Below, piece by piece: positions 14,601-29,749 of a stretch of DNA of 64,000 bases. How positions within the stretch are numbered: position 1 is the stretch's first letter; each line of letters starts with the position of its first letter. Source of the DNA: Prunella strophiata (lineage: Eukaryota > Chordata > Aves > Passeriformes > Prunellidae). The translations under genes and the position numbers were made by a program. The notes below the pieces were generated by a model. It had not been told where the DNA came from, ran no database searches, and saw only the letters and a list, made by a program, of their open reading frames with translations. Location: positions 82,836,800 through 82,900,799 of the forward strand of contig JAZBQD010000030.1 in the NCBI GenBank assembly GCA_036583965.1. Direction: 5' to 3'.

Positions 14601-17600
14601 GCCACAGAATTTATACTCTTCATTTAGTCTTCATTTTCAGCACTGCACTTGGTGGAGTGTTCTGCATATTTCATCTCCTGGCTGATTGTTAAGGCCATGG
14701 AAAAAAACCCACATAAGTATTTATTCCATTTAATCATGTCCCTTATGGTGAAAAAGATGCATTATCAAAATAAATAAATCTAAATGCACCATTTACAGTC
14801 ATGGCATAACATCCTGAGCCCTAACATCACCAATCCATACCTTCAAGAGACAGCAGTACAATCTAGTGAATAGAAAAGGTTTGGTTCACATGTCAAAAAT
14901 TATTAAGGTGAAAAAACACAGCTAGAACACTTGTTTGCAACATCCCTAAAAAAACTGGGTATTTCTCTCTGTTGAAAAAGAAAAAAGAAAAACATTACAG
15001 CTGCACAAATACCCTGATTACAGAGAGCAAAGGGAAGTAATGTAGAAGCAGTGTATGTCACTCAAAGCTCAGGAGTTCAAAGTCATGTAGTAAAATGCTC
15101 CTGTATTTGGCAGCACTATAACAGAAACAGAGCAGTCAGAGCTGAAACTAATATTTTCAAGAGTCCTCTAGGAGAGATCAATGAAAAATGAAAAAGTGAA
15201 AAACATACTTCTGTTTGTGGAGGAAACAATCCATCATTTGCACTGCAAAATTCCTAGGTAGAGCCAGACACAGCTGTGTTTACCCTTTCAGATGCATACT
15301 TGTATTTATCTGGATATAAAAGTGGTACGTAATTTACAAATTAATTAATTAATGTGTTAACTGTGGGAGTCTGCTGTCTCCTGATACATTTTTATATCCT
15401 TTGTAGGAAGAAAACAATGCATACACTAGTCTAAAACCTTACTTATTATTCCTTGGTATTCCTCTCAGTATTCCTCAGTAACAAGTGCAAAAATATCAGA
15501 AGCATCACAGTGAAAAGAATTTCTAATGCATCCTAAGTCTAAACATTACCATCATTTTGAGAGGTATTTCCAAACATCAGAGAGCAAACTACATTGGATG
15601 TCAAGCCAAAGCATTTCAGCATGGATGCATCTCCTCAGGCTTCTATTTATAGAACAATCTATTTTAAGGAGGAAACACTACTCATCATTTACATGGTCTC
15701 CCTTGGACGTTTCAGGAATTTGGCTTGAATTTCTCATCATGTTTTCAATCCAGCTCTTCTAGATTTACAGTTTCTCCATTACCTATATGGCCAGTGAGTG
15801 TGCTCTTGTTTTCAATTAGATAAATTCATTATTTACTGATGCTTTCATTCTTGGTCTCTTATAGTACATCTAAATGTTTAAGGTTAAGCAAATTCCAGTC
15901 TATTATCTTACATATTTACTTGTAAGATAATATTTTTTTTAAATTCTAACATTAAATTATTATTGTTCATCCTCAAACCATAGCATCATTTCTTCTGACT
16001 TACATGGACAAATCTACATGAGTTAAACACTTACTAGCCAAGACTGAGAGATGGCAACATTTTTAATATCACATCCATCTGAAGCACCTTTTAACATTGA
16101 AAAGTATACAAATATATACATATTTTATGCCCTAAAACATTTAGGCTGTGTTTTCAAAATTAACTAATCTCTTTTCAAAGAGATTACTGAGAATATTGAC
16201 TGCTTGTAGTTTCAAGTTCTGCTTATAAAAATAATTCTCCTTGATTTCCACAGCATTCTGCTCAATAGTAGTAGCCAAGAATTAATTTCTTTCAGCTTCC
16301 TGAGAATCTTAGCACCTCTATTCCTCTTAGTCAATTCAAAAAAGAAGTAAGTTTGCATAAAAATTTCCCTGTAAATATTTAAAACAGGTGTCTAAAAGAG
16401 ATACCTTGAGAAAAAAGAATATTTTCTCTCAACTGGCTCTACAAATAATCTAGATTATTAGCATAGATCAAATATTTAAAGGGTTTATAAATGGCTTGGA
16501 TCTGATGACAGGCCTGCCACCCAAGGGACTTCCTCTTCTACAGTAACAGTAATGCCCAAGGGTCTGCAAGGTAATTAAACCATGGAGAGATGATGAGGTA
16601 AATTCACACCACTGACAGCTATCCAGAGACTCTCAACTAACATATAACAAGCAACATCCAGGACCTACAAGCATAATTATGGACACTTAGTTGACCAATG
16701 CCCTTGGATGTTGGACACTGTACTCCCTCCCATGTGAACCACAAAATTTGAATTTCTGATAAACTGACTAAACAGGATTTGCAAACTCACATAACCACTC
16801 CAGATTTGTAGTGCTGGAATACCTGTTCTCCCACATGGCTCCTTTAGTCTTTTTGTTTCCTTAGGTTAAAAGGCCAGTCAGTGGAGCAATGTCATATCTG
16901 TGTACTTTCATCATGACTCTGATTCTAGGAACTCTTTGTTATTTATTTGACCCATTATACCTTTAAATATTTATGTACACACCTTCACTGAAAGCTATTC
17001 AATCTTGCATTGAAGGATTTATTCTACCAGTACTCCAACTTAAGAAGGACAGTCAAGAAGTTGATTTAAAGGAGCTTAATAGTGACAGTTTTTCTAACTG
17101 CACTGAACTCAAAATCTTAGATAACCTCTAGAAAAACCTTTTTGTCATATTTATTTTGAGCACCAACTCAAGTGATAAACCACAAATACTATGAACTTGT
17201 AGAAAACAGACTAGCTCTTTTCCCAAGGCTTTTCTACTAAAAAAGCTGGAATTACACACTTTTCCTAGTTTCTTTATCTTCAGTGAGGTAGCTCTATTTC
17301 TTTGTCTGGATTAATACAACCAACAACTCCCTGAGTTGGGAAGGGGCAGGGGGAGGAAGGAAACCAGTCCCAACCACTCTCCCCAAATTTTAGTTTCCTT
17401 AGTCTGAAAAGTACCCTGCAATCTATAACACTAAAAACATAAGGCTATTAGAAAGAAATATATCTTTTTTTTGTTCATCTGTAGTTCAAAACTTGGGGAA
17501 TTAAACACAGCAGTGTACAAAATGTCTCTTTTTATTGCTAAATAAAGCTGCCATGTCATCTCCTGCAATGCAATAAGAATTAGCTAAGTACAGAGTGTGT

Positions 17601-20600
17601 GTAATGAATGCTAAATGCTTTCCCACCCTTCCCTCTGGAAACTAGCTGACCATTATAAGGTTTCCCTGCTAGACCAGGTAGCACCCAAAGCAAAACTCTC
17701 TGTGATGTGGGTAATTTTTCATCCAGACCTCACACCTTACCAGGGCAGACTACTACATTATTATCTTTCCAATGAGATGAAAGAGAAAGGAAATATGGCT
17801 TAAAGGGAACACTGCACATTAGGGTTTTACCTCACTATAATCTTACTAGGGTTGTACCTACACCTGACCAGCTCATAAATATGTCTATATTTATTAATTT
17901 AACATAGTTATCACTGTCACCTGGTAAAGCCAGGACCTTATGTCCCAGGCAGTGAAAAGTTCACTACCTAAGATGACCAGTAGAAGGAACAGCTGAAGAG
18001 CAGTGCCTGCACACAGTTTCTTTAAATTAATGTAACCACATATGTTGGAAGTCTAGTTTAAGGTCTATCCAATTTTTATTTGATCTATTATGCCTTCTAT
18101 GAAAAAACAGGCTTCCTATTCTGGGATGAAAATCCAGCACCATTGGTACATGGATTGCCTTCTACAGACAACAAGAGCTGTGTGAGGTTTTCTGACTGGT
18201 TTTGATTCCCTATTATAACACCTCCTAGTCAAAAAGCTTTATGAAGCTGGCATCCAGAAGAATCCCACCAGTATCTATGAGAGGATTCTGATTACAATGA
18301 GGGCAAGAGATCTACAGATGGAGGTGTAGCATGACCTATGGCTTCTCTGGCTCCCCACTACACAGAGCCACATGAGCACTGCTTCAGGAACCTTCACAGA
18401 AAAGGCACCAACACCTCTGTGGTGTCAGAGTGATGTCAGACTTTAACTTCAGGACCTGGCAAGGTGGGCTTCACATTACTTAAGAGCTGACACAAACACA
18501 CTGAAATGTAAATCAGGCAAAGAGTCAAGAGAGAAAAGCAGAAGAGGGAACAAAGTGGAGAAAAAATATTCAGAACATTGTGTTGGGGTGGAAAGATAAG
18601 GAACTGAAGCTTTTTGGGAAGGATACAATTGTGTCTTTTCCTCTCTTATTTTTACCAGAGAAACAGTTGCACAACTTCATCTGTATTTAAAAAAAAAAAA
18701 TGCAGGTTTCACCATGAAACCATAAGCAATTATTGCTGGCTAGGAACTTGTTCAGACAACACCTTTTCTCTGGCATCTCAGGCTCACTTTTTTTTGTGAG
18801 CTATTTACTGGACCTGTGGTATTATTGGATTTTGCTGCTCTCTGATAACTAAATTACCATGAAGAACCTAAAAGGTTAACAAATTGTCATAACTTGCACT
18901 CCTCAAAATGTTGCTCTGATCACTTAGAGACCCTCAAAAACCTAAAAAGTGCTCTGCAAAGAAAAAGCACTCTCACTACTGCTTAATTTATATGAACGAA
19001 ATTATTTGACCAGGATCATAAAAAAAGATTTATGCACTGAGGATAAACCTGATATGCGAGAGACTGTGACTTCTTTTGCAAAAGTTTCTTAAAGCTAATT
19101 TTAAGCCTCTGGAGTATTTATATACCCTGCTTATGGTCTGGGAAAACCTGCAGAATACTAGACTAATGGTAAGTGTTTAAATTGAAAGAACTGAAGTTGT
19201 TTCACTTCAACATCCCTTTGTTGCATTTATGTTCCTGTCTTCAGCTTAAGATTCAGACCTTCTCCTATTGAGCTAGATCCTGAATCACTGATTCAGTTTT
19301 TGCTTTGATGAGACTCTCATCTTGCTCAGTAGGACTTGTTAAGTAATGGCCCTGACCTTGGTGCAGTCTCTAAGGAGTATCAAGCCTGCTTGTGCAGGAT
19401 GAAGAACATACTCTAATCCCTTAGGGAAAACATTTATACCATACTGTCTCCACAAAACCTGCAATATTTTAAAGGAGTGTTAAGAAGTTGAGAGTGGTAA
19501 GAGAAGAAAACACTTTATCAAAATTTTTATCCTTCTTAAATTTCAGTAAGTGTAGTTTTGCTAAAATCTTACAATGGGTTTGGTACCCTGGTCTGAAAAA
19601 TAAAATCAATAAAGAATATTTAGACTTCACCATAAGCTCATGTCTCTTATGGCATTCCTAGTCCACCCAGTTAATCATTCAAGTTGCTATGGTTAAGTTG
19701 ACACTGGTTCCCTGAACCAGGTTCCTGTACAGGTATCTGCATATATGTTCTTTTCCTCTGACTATGTATTTATACAGGTCTCAAGTGCAAACTGATTCTC
19801 AGCCCCTCACTCTTGGCTTCTTCAGCAATGGGCCACGTTAACTGAGCCAGAGAGAAGCCACAAAATAATATGGCACTAGGTCTTCAAAGGATACAAAATA
19901 ATCCATCCTAAACAATCACATGCCCTGGCAGATTCCTGCTTTAGTGGGAGCACATGCGTTCACATTTACACGCACGCACAGCCTTCAAATGTGAACCTGC
20001 AAACAGAAATGCAGCTAGTCTTACATCTCCTTCAGTTAGACCCAGCTAAGTCAAAGCACACCCACTTTCACAGGCTTCTCTGGTAAATTTTCAGGACACA
20101 AACACCTTCTGTTTTCCCTTGATGGGAATGGGGCTGTTCAAGCACAAGATCTTTAGACCTCCAGGACAACATCTAGCTCCCCACCCTCCTCAGTACTCTC
20201 TCTCCTTCCATATTGGTCAGTAGCTCAGTTTTCCCCTCCATTCCTCACTGTAGGCTTAAAATTGACTATTTGGGGATGTACAATTGCTAGCAGGGGATAG
20301 ATTCCTAGAAATAAAAGGCTCCCTTTCTTGAAACCCAGAAGAGGAAAATACATCCTTGAAGGGTGCACTTGGTCTTATCATAAATTATCTATGTTTGATC
20401 AAATTATGCCTAACCCCACAAACACTTATTTCTCTACTATTTAATATCATTACTAATTCAGAGGTAACTGTCAAAACTTAAGATAAAATACAACTGAAAT
20501 TTTCCCTACGATTTGCTCCTTTGTGTTATTCCCATAGCTAAAAGGGAACTCTAGGCAAAGTGAAAACCACACACATAATTTCCCAAAAAATTCTTGAACA

Positions 20601-23600
20601 CTGGGTCTTCAGAGATCCTCCAAGACATCTGTTGTTCATATTTTTTCTCCTCTCCAGAGAAGCATCTAGCTGTTATTTCTATAAATTAGGCCATTTCTTG
20701 TTTAGTTAATTTCCTTTCTCCTCAGTCAGTCTGATAAATTGGATTTTTCTTTTACATAACATGCTCCACTCTCCTGTCCTAATCCCATGAGCAGGAGTTC
20801 CTTCGTAATTTCACAACTTTCTATCTAGAACATCATATACTCTCTTCAGTTTCTGGGATATTCCATTATTGTCAGCTTCAAAATTATGTAGAGAAGAAAA
20901 AACATAAGTACTCCTTCCCTCTTCTTCCTTCCAATGTCTACCCTGTTTTCATTTCTCTGTTAAAAGGCTTCCATTAGGAACAGAGTTTCAGTTTCAAGCA
21001 AGTGATCAATATGCCTCTACCTTTAGCTGTTCAGTAAGTCAGGCAGATGAGTCCTGGCAGATGCCACCAAGTGCATCACACAGATGTGACACCTGTGGCA
21101 TCCAGGATCATTGTGGAATATATTGCATGTTTTTTCCTCCACAAATGTTAAGAGATTATTAACATGAAAATTGCCATTAAAGGATTCTATTCTACCAACA
21201 CCTATCTGACCACCTTCTCTTTCAAACTGTTCTCATACATGATCACAGCAGTAAAAGAAAGTGGTCTTCAAACATACACATTCCTACTCATGGGACATTT
21301 TGAGTGAAAAAGCTGGATTAATGTGTTCCCTGGAAAGGGGTAATTTGATCAATACCATTTCAGAAGCACAGAAAGTAATAGACTTGTGATCAGCTGGAAT
21401 TCACATTATATCACCTGAAGACTTCTAAAGAAAAGAGGCAAGTTCCTGACTAAACTTCCCCCCACAGAGCAGTGTCCTGCTGCACAGGATCAAAGCAGGA
21501 CCTGAAACAATAAATCACCCATGTGATAGTTCTGTTTCACTCTTTTCAGCTCAGAGGAATCCCTAGGAAAAAAGTAATGTGGGGCAAACTGCTAGTTCAA
21601 TTTTGGTTCCAAGTTTTATTCAACACTGAATGCTAGAACCAAGATGTAATAAATCACTTGAAAGAAATGAAGTTCCCAGAGCCGCCATGCTGAAGTATAT
21701 TAAATTAGGTGTGATTCTGACAAATGTTTGACAGTATGTCATCTTACTCCAGCACTATATTCTCCAATCTATTTCCTTAGGTCTGGTTTCTTGGAAGCAA
21801 ATTGTGGTTAGGAATACAAGGTTTTTTTCACATAATTCTTAAACAACATAATATACATCTGCAATTTTAGAAAAAAAATCCCTGAACAAAAAAATACTGG
21901 GGATTTCTGCAGCCGAGCATCTACTATAAAACCAGAAATAAATTATAGTTTTAGGTTAGCTCTACTGTTGGAGATAAACTCAAACACCATGATGGTTCTC
22001 TAAACAGTTAGAATCCTTCAGGTGTCACTCCCATTTTCAAGCATAATAATAAGGAAATGCATTTTGTCTTTTAGTGCCACACCATTGGTGTCCTCAGGAT
22101 GAAGGCACTATGTCCTGCTGTACAACATGCAGCTCCACCTAGGTCACACTATGACATAAAATCAGTCAAAGAAAACACAATACAGATTACTGTACTACAA
22201 CAAACTATATAAATGATCACAATAAAATCTATCACTAAGAAAAGGATACACTGAAAAATTAATCCAAATCAAACTCTAACAAATACATCCAGACAACAAA
22301 CACAAGTGTTGCCATACCAGTCCTTCAGCTGCTTCCCCAATCTTTGTGTATTTTTGTACTTTAAACACTGATCAATTACTTATGGCCAAATGTTATGGTT
22401 TATATATAAACTGTTTCTCTTTATTGCCTGTAGAGCTAACAGATGGAGGGGGGAAAAATGGAAAAATAAGTATTAGGCTAAGCAATAGGTTACTTATTGA
22501 TATGGAACATGGGTAGAGTTCCTCTGTGAAAACATTTATACCTCATTACCTCCAAATACTGTTGCTCTTGTTCCTCCACTAGTCACAGATTATAAAGACC
22601 TCCACCATAATCTGATTTGGTCTGAATAGCCTTATCATAACTGTACCCATCCTACATCCTCTGTATCCAACACCTTCTCACTTATTAGAAAACACATGGT
22701 ACCTACTAGACAAAAATGCACAGAACTAAACCAGATAACTGGTTTAACCTGAATATATATACAAGATAACTGTAAGATGTTTTATGCTGAAAATCTTTAC
22801 TTGGTACAGGTAAAATGTCTAAAACTTCTTCCAGATAATAACTGATCATTCTTGAACCAAGTGGATAAGAATGATAAATAGACACTACTGAAAAAAAAAA
22901 AATTATGACAGCCCCAATCTTCTGTCCATGACAATAACATACTATGTTTTAGAGAATGAGAGTAAATAAAGATTTAAGAAAATAGTGACACATTTAATAG
23001 GCTAACTGCAGAGCTTATTAGAGACCTCTATTCTTGCATATCCAAATTTGCTGTTTTCCAAGACACCTGTGACAAAATAGCAAGACAGAATCATGGCTCA
23101 GCTCCAACAGCAAGATCAATTAAACTCTGTTCAGAAAGAATCTGGAAGTATGACCCCAGCACATACATTAGAATTGCTTTAAATGTGTTTTCTTCAGGCT
23201 TGGGAAAGGCAAGGCAGAAAGGAAATATTGTCTAGAATATTGCTCTTCTAAGTTAATAGCTGGATACACTATTCAACATTCAGGCTAATTTTTGCATTAG
23301 CATTTGTAGGCTGTCAATTCAAGAACACATTTTAAAAGAAACATTAACTGTTAGGGTTATTTCTAAGTGAAAGAGTGCTTTCAAATAGCTTTTGTCAGGA
23401 AGAAAAAAAGCCACAAAGTGATATTTTGTAAGCCCACAAGCTGAAGGCAGCTAGTTCTTAATATATCCTATTCCCCTGGGAATTCAGGGCTCGGGAGGAA
23501 AAGTAGGAGAATCTGAAATAGTTTAGGTCTTTTGCCAGAAGACAGTTCCTGAGCAGGGAGGTCACTACTTTTCACCGAGTGTCTGAGAGGACACATTAGT

Positions 23601-24289
23601 ATTCTGTTCTGTTGGTGGTATCATTATACACGATGGGATTTCCCATCTCAACACACAATGTTATTACTATTTATATGGTCATACTCTAACACTTAACTGA
23701 ATAATACATATCCATATTCTAACAGAGTATGCTTGACAATACAACAGTTTATGCATAGCCTGCAATTTCTGGCACTACAGAGAACATATTCTGGCAAGAA
23801 AGTGCTCTCTTCCAGTTTCATTTATATTAGCAAAGATCATAAAACATCCTGCTCATTAAAATCTGAATCACTTCCACTGGGAGTGCACTTTTCTGAAAGT
23901 ATTTTCCTACAGCTGGTGGCAAGACAGATCTGCTGGCTAACCAGAGCACTAATAGGACATTATGAAACCCACAATGCAGTACGAAGACAGTTGCATAATC
24001 AGAGCCACAATTACCAGCTCTGCTAAAAAAATGGTGAGGGCTTAAGCACAAGTGAGTAGCATGTAACAAACAAAAGAAGCCATTCCTGTCAGTCTGAGGA
24101 TCCTGAAATAAACTTCTATCCATTATATTATTACCTTCATTGCACAGAGGTGAAGAACAGATCAAGTGACAAAGGCAGCAGTATATGAAATGGGACCATA
24201 AATGACAAGTATGACAAATACCATTGTTAGCTGCAGCATAAGACTCTGGTGTGGATTACCTAGCCTTTAGTTCTCAGTGTTCCTCCAGC
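11682..24289. other. AT-rich intronic sequence, no gene seen
   Basis: About 12.6 kb without a recognisable exon, RNA gene or transposon. Slightly GC-richer patches at about 18240-18480 and 20090-20230 do not match any repeat family I know. Open frames are short and lack known domains. Confidence 0.55.
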
Positions 24290-25220
24290 ATTTCACAAAT
24301 CCCTGTAGCATCCAATACAAGTCTTGTCTGAGGAACCTCTACCTCTGAGCCACAAGTGCACTGCTTGACCCTGACCAGCCTCACCTGGGACCCCCTATCT
24401 ATAACCCAGCTGATTTCAGCCCATGGCCATAAGCACCTGCCCCAGCAACCTGGTGGGAGTGCTGGTCTCTGGCTGTATGGAAGTCATGCCTCTGCCTGGC
24501 CATGACTCTCATGGATCCTGGCCCTGAGCTGCAGGCTGGCATCCTGACCTGGCTTGGTGCAGTCCTATCACCACTGGAATTTCAGGCAATTGTGTAGCTT
24601 CAAGGTTATCTGTTACCTCAGACCAGTCCAGCTACCTTGGCCATGCAGATGACCCAGGGAGCTAAAGCTGATGCTTAGAGGGATGATTTGACAGATCATT
24701 GCAGGTCCTCTCCAGGTGGGAACCTTCATACAGATTTCCCTCAGGCAGCTCCTGCTGTGCCTAGCCTCACCAATTTGGATTTGTTGATTAACATCCTAGG
24801 TAGGAGAATTTGGCCTTTTTCTCCAAAGGCTCCTCTAAGTAGTTTTTGCTGCAAGATGGATTACATTGTAAATTGGCAAGACATTAGTAAATAGTTATTA
24901 GAAAGGGGGTTTGTATGCAGTTAAGATAATCAATAGCAATGAATTATACCTGTGCTGGGTGGTCACCAAGGGCCAAAGCCAGAGCTGAGCAGAGCAGTAG
25001 TTCAGGAGTCCCTTCACATCCAGGTGAACCTGCTACCTCAAGTACCTGCAGTGGAGCCTCCTATTACCATCTGGCCAGTGACCAACTGCTCAATAGATTG
25101 GACTACTCATTACTCTGTATTAAGAACCTAGTAAGTAAGTTTGTCTTTCTAAAAAACACTCTCCATGACTCTCTCTGCAATAAATGCATGAAGAAAAAGG
25201 TAAACCTTTTGATTAATACT
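24290..25220. other. GC-richer block of unknown origin, possible degraded LTR or other old repeat
   Basis: Base composition rises clearly above the AT-rich surroundings, especially at 24340-24720 and 24950-25080, which are rich in CCTG/CAGG words. An AATAAA lies at 25179-25184 on the plus strand, after a T-rich segment. The compositional contrast and a poly(A) signal near one edge would fit a solo LTR, but I could not define terminal TG/CA ends or a target duplication and recognise no family. No coding domain was seen. Alternatives are an old DNA transposon or simply a GC-rich intronic patch. Confidence 0.25.
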
Positions 25221-28200
25221 TGAACATTGGAGCAACATGGATTTGCACACACGTAGCAGCACTTCCATATATTCACTATGCCTATCTATATACACTATTC
25301 AAATATTCACTGGCCTATCCAGTACTTTGGCTATTTCAGTTAGTTTAGATGAGAAGTGTGAAAGTAGGCAGAAATCAGAATTTCTGTCCTGTTATCCAGC
25401 TACAGGACACCAGAAGCATGCAGTGTGACCCCACAGGTCCTATTTGCAGCAAAATTTCAGGCTACTTTGTCTCAGTATCTACCTCCACACATCAAAAAAA
25501 ATCCCTTACACTTAGGTGTAAATTCTCCACAATTTCAAGCTAAGACAGCACCAGAAAATTCAAAGTTCTGCCTATAATCTCTCAATTAAACCTCATTGAT
25601 CATACTGAATAGTAAGATACAGTGCATAGGTTTTTAAATTCCTATTTATTTGTGTAAAAGGACAACTAATGGCCTCAGATATTAGGGAAAAAAACTGGCA
25701 TTTTCACAATGCATTGAAAATTTTAATATTAAAAATCCTTACAAATCAGCATTAAATAGATAACTTTATTCATTATCTATTATTGTGATTTATAAAGAGA
25801 GAGAGTTCGTAAAAAAAGTACTAAAGAAAATTACATTATCTGTAACCTTACTGAAGGCATATGAACATTCCCAAGAATTTTTCAAGTCTCTAATAAAACG
25901 TAAAGGCTAATAAAAGGCTTTCTTGGAAGAAGATTTAAGATTCTGTTCAAAGTACTCCTATGAGCAGATGACTGTAGACCTACTTTAATAAACCAGATAG
26001 GCTGAGGGATTAAAAACTAATGCCATATTTTTCAACTGGATACAACCTGAACTTAAAAGACACTTTTTACATCATACTGAACATTATTACATTGTAAATC
26101 TACAAATAAATAATGGAACCGTACAAGCAAGGAGTGTGGAACAGAAAATTGATTGAATGCATTATTGTAAGTAATTTGGTGATTCTTAGGCTGGTTTTGT
26201 CATCTGGAATGATGGAATTGGGTAATCAAATTTAAACACCATGTATGTTATGGCTTGTGACAACAATGTATATCCTTTAACAAGCTCCCTCTTGAAACAC
26301 ATTTGCTGTTCCTTGGAGAAGACCATTTTATTTTCACTGTTCTGAGTGTCAGAAATATTATTTCCAGCCAGCAATGAACCACTGTGTATCTATAATTATC
26401 TAAAATATGTAAGGTTTGTATTAACCTTGTCCTTTGAACTTAATTCCGGCTGTTTAGTCTCATAAGAGGATACATAATCAGCTATCAAAAATCTTTTTAC
26501 TGAACAAGTCAAACTTGTTTAAATTGTTCAGATGCATCAGTTCTGGTGAAGTCCCACCTTCAGAATATTAATCTCCAAATCATCTTCCCTGCCTCTTCAA
26601 ATGAGCTGGCATAACCATATATCAGTTTATTTCCTCTCCTGGTTCTGTCAAAATTATATTAAAACCTTCTCCTGTTGGAGGGTTTTTGACAAAAGTGGGT
26701 TAGATAATACATAAGCATCATATGCACAGATCTGAATCCATCCCAACTGCAGCCAAAACAGCTTGTGTAACAAAACAGCTTCTGGATTGGGCTTTTTTCC
26801 TAGACAGTAAAATCTCCACCCTCCTTATATTTTTTGCTAGCTCTTCTTTACATTTCTTGCATCCATCTTCAAGTCACCTTTCAAAAGGATTTCAGCTGAA
26901 TTCTCATTCCACCTTGTACAGTATCAGTAGCTGCTCCCTGATGATGGTAAATTTGCAATTTTGTGCACAAGGTAAAGAGTGGCTAGTCCCTTGATCTATC
27001 TTTGAAGTATGTTTGTACTTCACAGTCGTTGTCTTTGGGTTTTTTTCCATTTTCCTTAGCTATTTTTCTACACCACAACCTTCTAATTCAATTGAGCAGG
27101 TATTCATAAAGTATTGAGATCATAGCACACTGCCAGTGAACAACAGCCCCAGTTGTAAATATTCTCTTTGTACTTGGCAGATAAAGTACTACAAATTTTA
27201 ATATTCTTTGGAAAGTGTTTTACCTTTTGAATTACTTTATTCTCAGACTTGGATAGATGGGCTGAGTTTTCAGTAAGTAATCCACTTTCTCTTCTTAACA
27301 AGCTCTTTGCCGACTCTTAATTCCATTTTCCCTAGATCTGTAGCCCTCTTCTTCATTATCCCTTGCACCTCCATCCCACTCCTTCTTCTGCTTGGGATGA
27401 AAGTCAGTTTTAGAACTTTGAAGTAAGTGCATGCCTCTTAAACATCAAATTTCTTAAGATGTTCAATCAACATGCCCTCATTAAAGAATTCTCCTAAATT
27501 TCTAAAAGTTTGCTTTTTTAAATAAATCAACCTGAAGTGAAGTCTAAGTTGAACCAATGTGCACCCTCTTAATTTAACAGGCTTGGATTTTTTTTTTAAT
27601 TATTTTTTCAGTACTTATAAAAGCAAACATTACAGTTTTGTGGCACAGTAATTATTTACTGAAAAAGTCAGACTGCTATCACATCCAGTAATAACTGAAC
27701 TTTCTGCTGACCTTCACACATTAGCTGAGAAAATTACAAGCCCAAAGTGACCAGACTTTTTCAGCAAAAAAGTAAAATTCTTTTGAGCTATCGACTTAAT
27801 TATGCAGTAGAGAGACATTAAGAGTAAAGAATCATATCAGCTATGACATGCTACACTTATAAAAAGGTATTGAAAAAGATTGTTTGATAAAATGAACCTA
27901 AGAGTCTAAAAATGAAAGTAAATCTTTAAAACTAAAAGTAATGATTATGTCAAAGTACACTGATAGTGAAATTACTTATACAGGAAGAAACCTTACCTAA
28001 TTTATCTCAATTGGCAACTGACTTTCAAGAAAGCAATCATATGATTGTACCATCTTCTCTGTACATAAAATAATATTAAACAGTAATCCATTATTCAAGC
28101 TGTTTCTTCAATTGTCTATTTTATTTTGTACGGAATACTATAGGTTTTCAAAAAGGTTTTCATTCTAGTTATGAGAAAACTTAACTTCATACATTGACAC

Positions 28201-29749
28201 CATTAGCAGAAAAACTTCTCACAGCATCCTTCCAAAAGCCTCTACTCATAATAAAACCTAGTCCTTGCAATATATAGGGTGTCCTGTACATCCTATATAT
28301 GGATTTCCTTTAAAAATAAAAGAAAAAAAATCAAAACCTTAAAATCCAATTCTACACAAAAATCCAAGAGAGTTCAAACCAAGTCTGTTCCACTTATAAC
28401 ATGACTTTTTAATGGAACTATCCCATTCAACAATGATATTACAACATGATCTCTTTTCCCTTAATAAAACAATCAGCACTTGTGTTCTGGACAATTATTT
28501 TCTCTTACAGCCTAAAAAATGTCTTGTTTTCACAAAGTCTGGAACTGTCCAAATTGAGCTGTTTGGAACACACTGATGATACCAGTCATGTATGACTCCC
28601 ACTAAAAGGTGGGAAGATTTCATCATAAAATACTGGAGTAACTAGTGGAATGAGCATCTTTGAATCATGCAGCCTATTTACAGTGTTGGGACCAGAAGGT
28701 TCCACAGATCACTCATGTCTCCATTTCAATAAACATTTTTCTCAGTAAACTGTCCCAGGTCTGTGGCAGTGCTAACTGTTGTTGCAGAAGGGAAAATCAT
28801 TACATATTTTCTTTTGCCTTTATTGCTTCCCCCCGCCCAGTTTCTGTTTTGACAGCTCCTCCTCCTCTGTTTCAAGTACATCTGTCTCTTCCTCTATTCC
28901 CAGTTTTGTCTTCAACTTTGTCATCATGGCCATGTATTTCCACGTACCACACTCCCAGTCCAAAAAGCTGTATCTTATGATCTTCTATTGTAGACAGATA
29001 CAAATTTTTGAGAGGTAGTAGAAACCTCCATTTTCATCTTCAAACCACCAGTTGCATTTTAGGCCTCCATCCTCTCCTTTTAGAGGGTGGGGGTATGGAA
29101 AGCTTGTTAAAAAACAAGATTTCATCAGATATAAGAACAATTATGTCCCACTGTTTTGGCATCCAAAACTTTAAGCAACATTCTTCAAACAAAGCATCCA
29201 AAACACATTTCCTTCATCTGCTGCCTTCTCTCATTTTGGCACCTCAGTTTAAGCTAATTTTTTTCCCACTTACAAAGGTAACTTATCACCACAATATTCC
29301 AAGGAATCTTATACAAATTCCTGTCAGCGTGCTGAGTATGTAAATAATCTTTTTATTCCAGATCAGAATATACAGTATCTCATTAAGTTTCATATTTTTC
29401 AGGATTATATATTCAAAAGTCATGCTGCTAATACTGCTCATTCTAATTTAGGTAGAATAAAGGTTTGGCAGACAATGGACCAATCTGTTTAACTGCCCAA
29501 GCACATGGTATCCTAATCTGTTACAATGTAGAGTATTAAAATACCCACAAGTATTCTACTTTTCTACAGAAAATAGTTTCTGTAGCACTAGCTTTGTATT
29601 TTCTAGGCAGAAATATGGGGAAAAGCAATTAACCTGTAGATCATAAGGTCCTTGGGACAGCCCTGTTGCCTGCACAGTAGCAGGCACTAGTGTTTCGGGA
29701 TTCCATAACTTCTTCGGGATGCGCTAGTTTGGACATTTCTGTAAATTTA
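25221..29749. other. AT-rich intronic sequence, no gene seen
   Basis: No exon or transposon recognised. A 9-bp perfect inverted repeat (ATATATAGG at 28270-28278 and its complement at 28292-28300) forms a small AT-rich hairpin. Open frames around 28660-29343 are chance readings through pyrimidine-rich sequence. Confidence 0.55.

Noticed and set aside
28270..28300. ATATATAGG hairpin as a structured RNA or terminator
   Set aside because: A 9-bp AT-rich stem is expected by chance in this composition and has no context.
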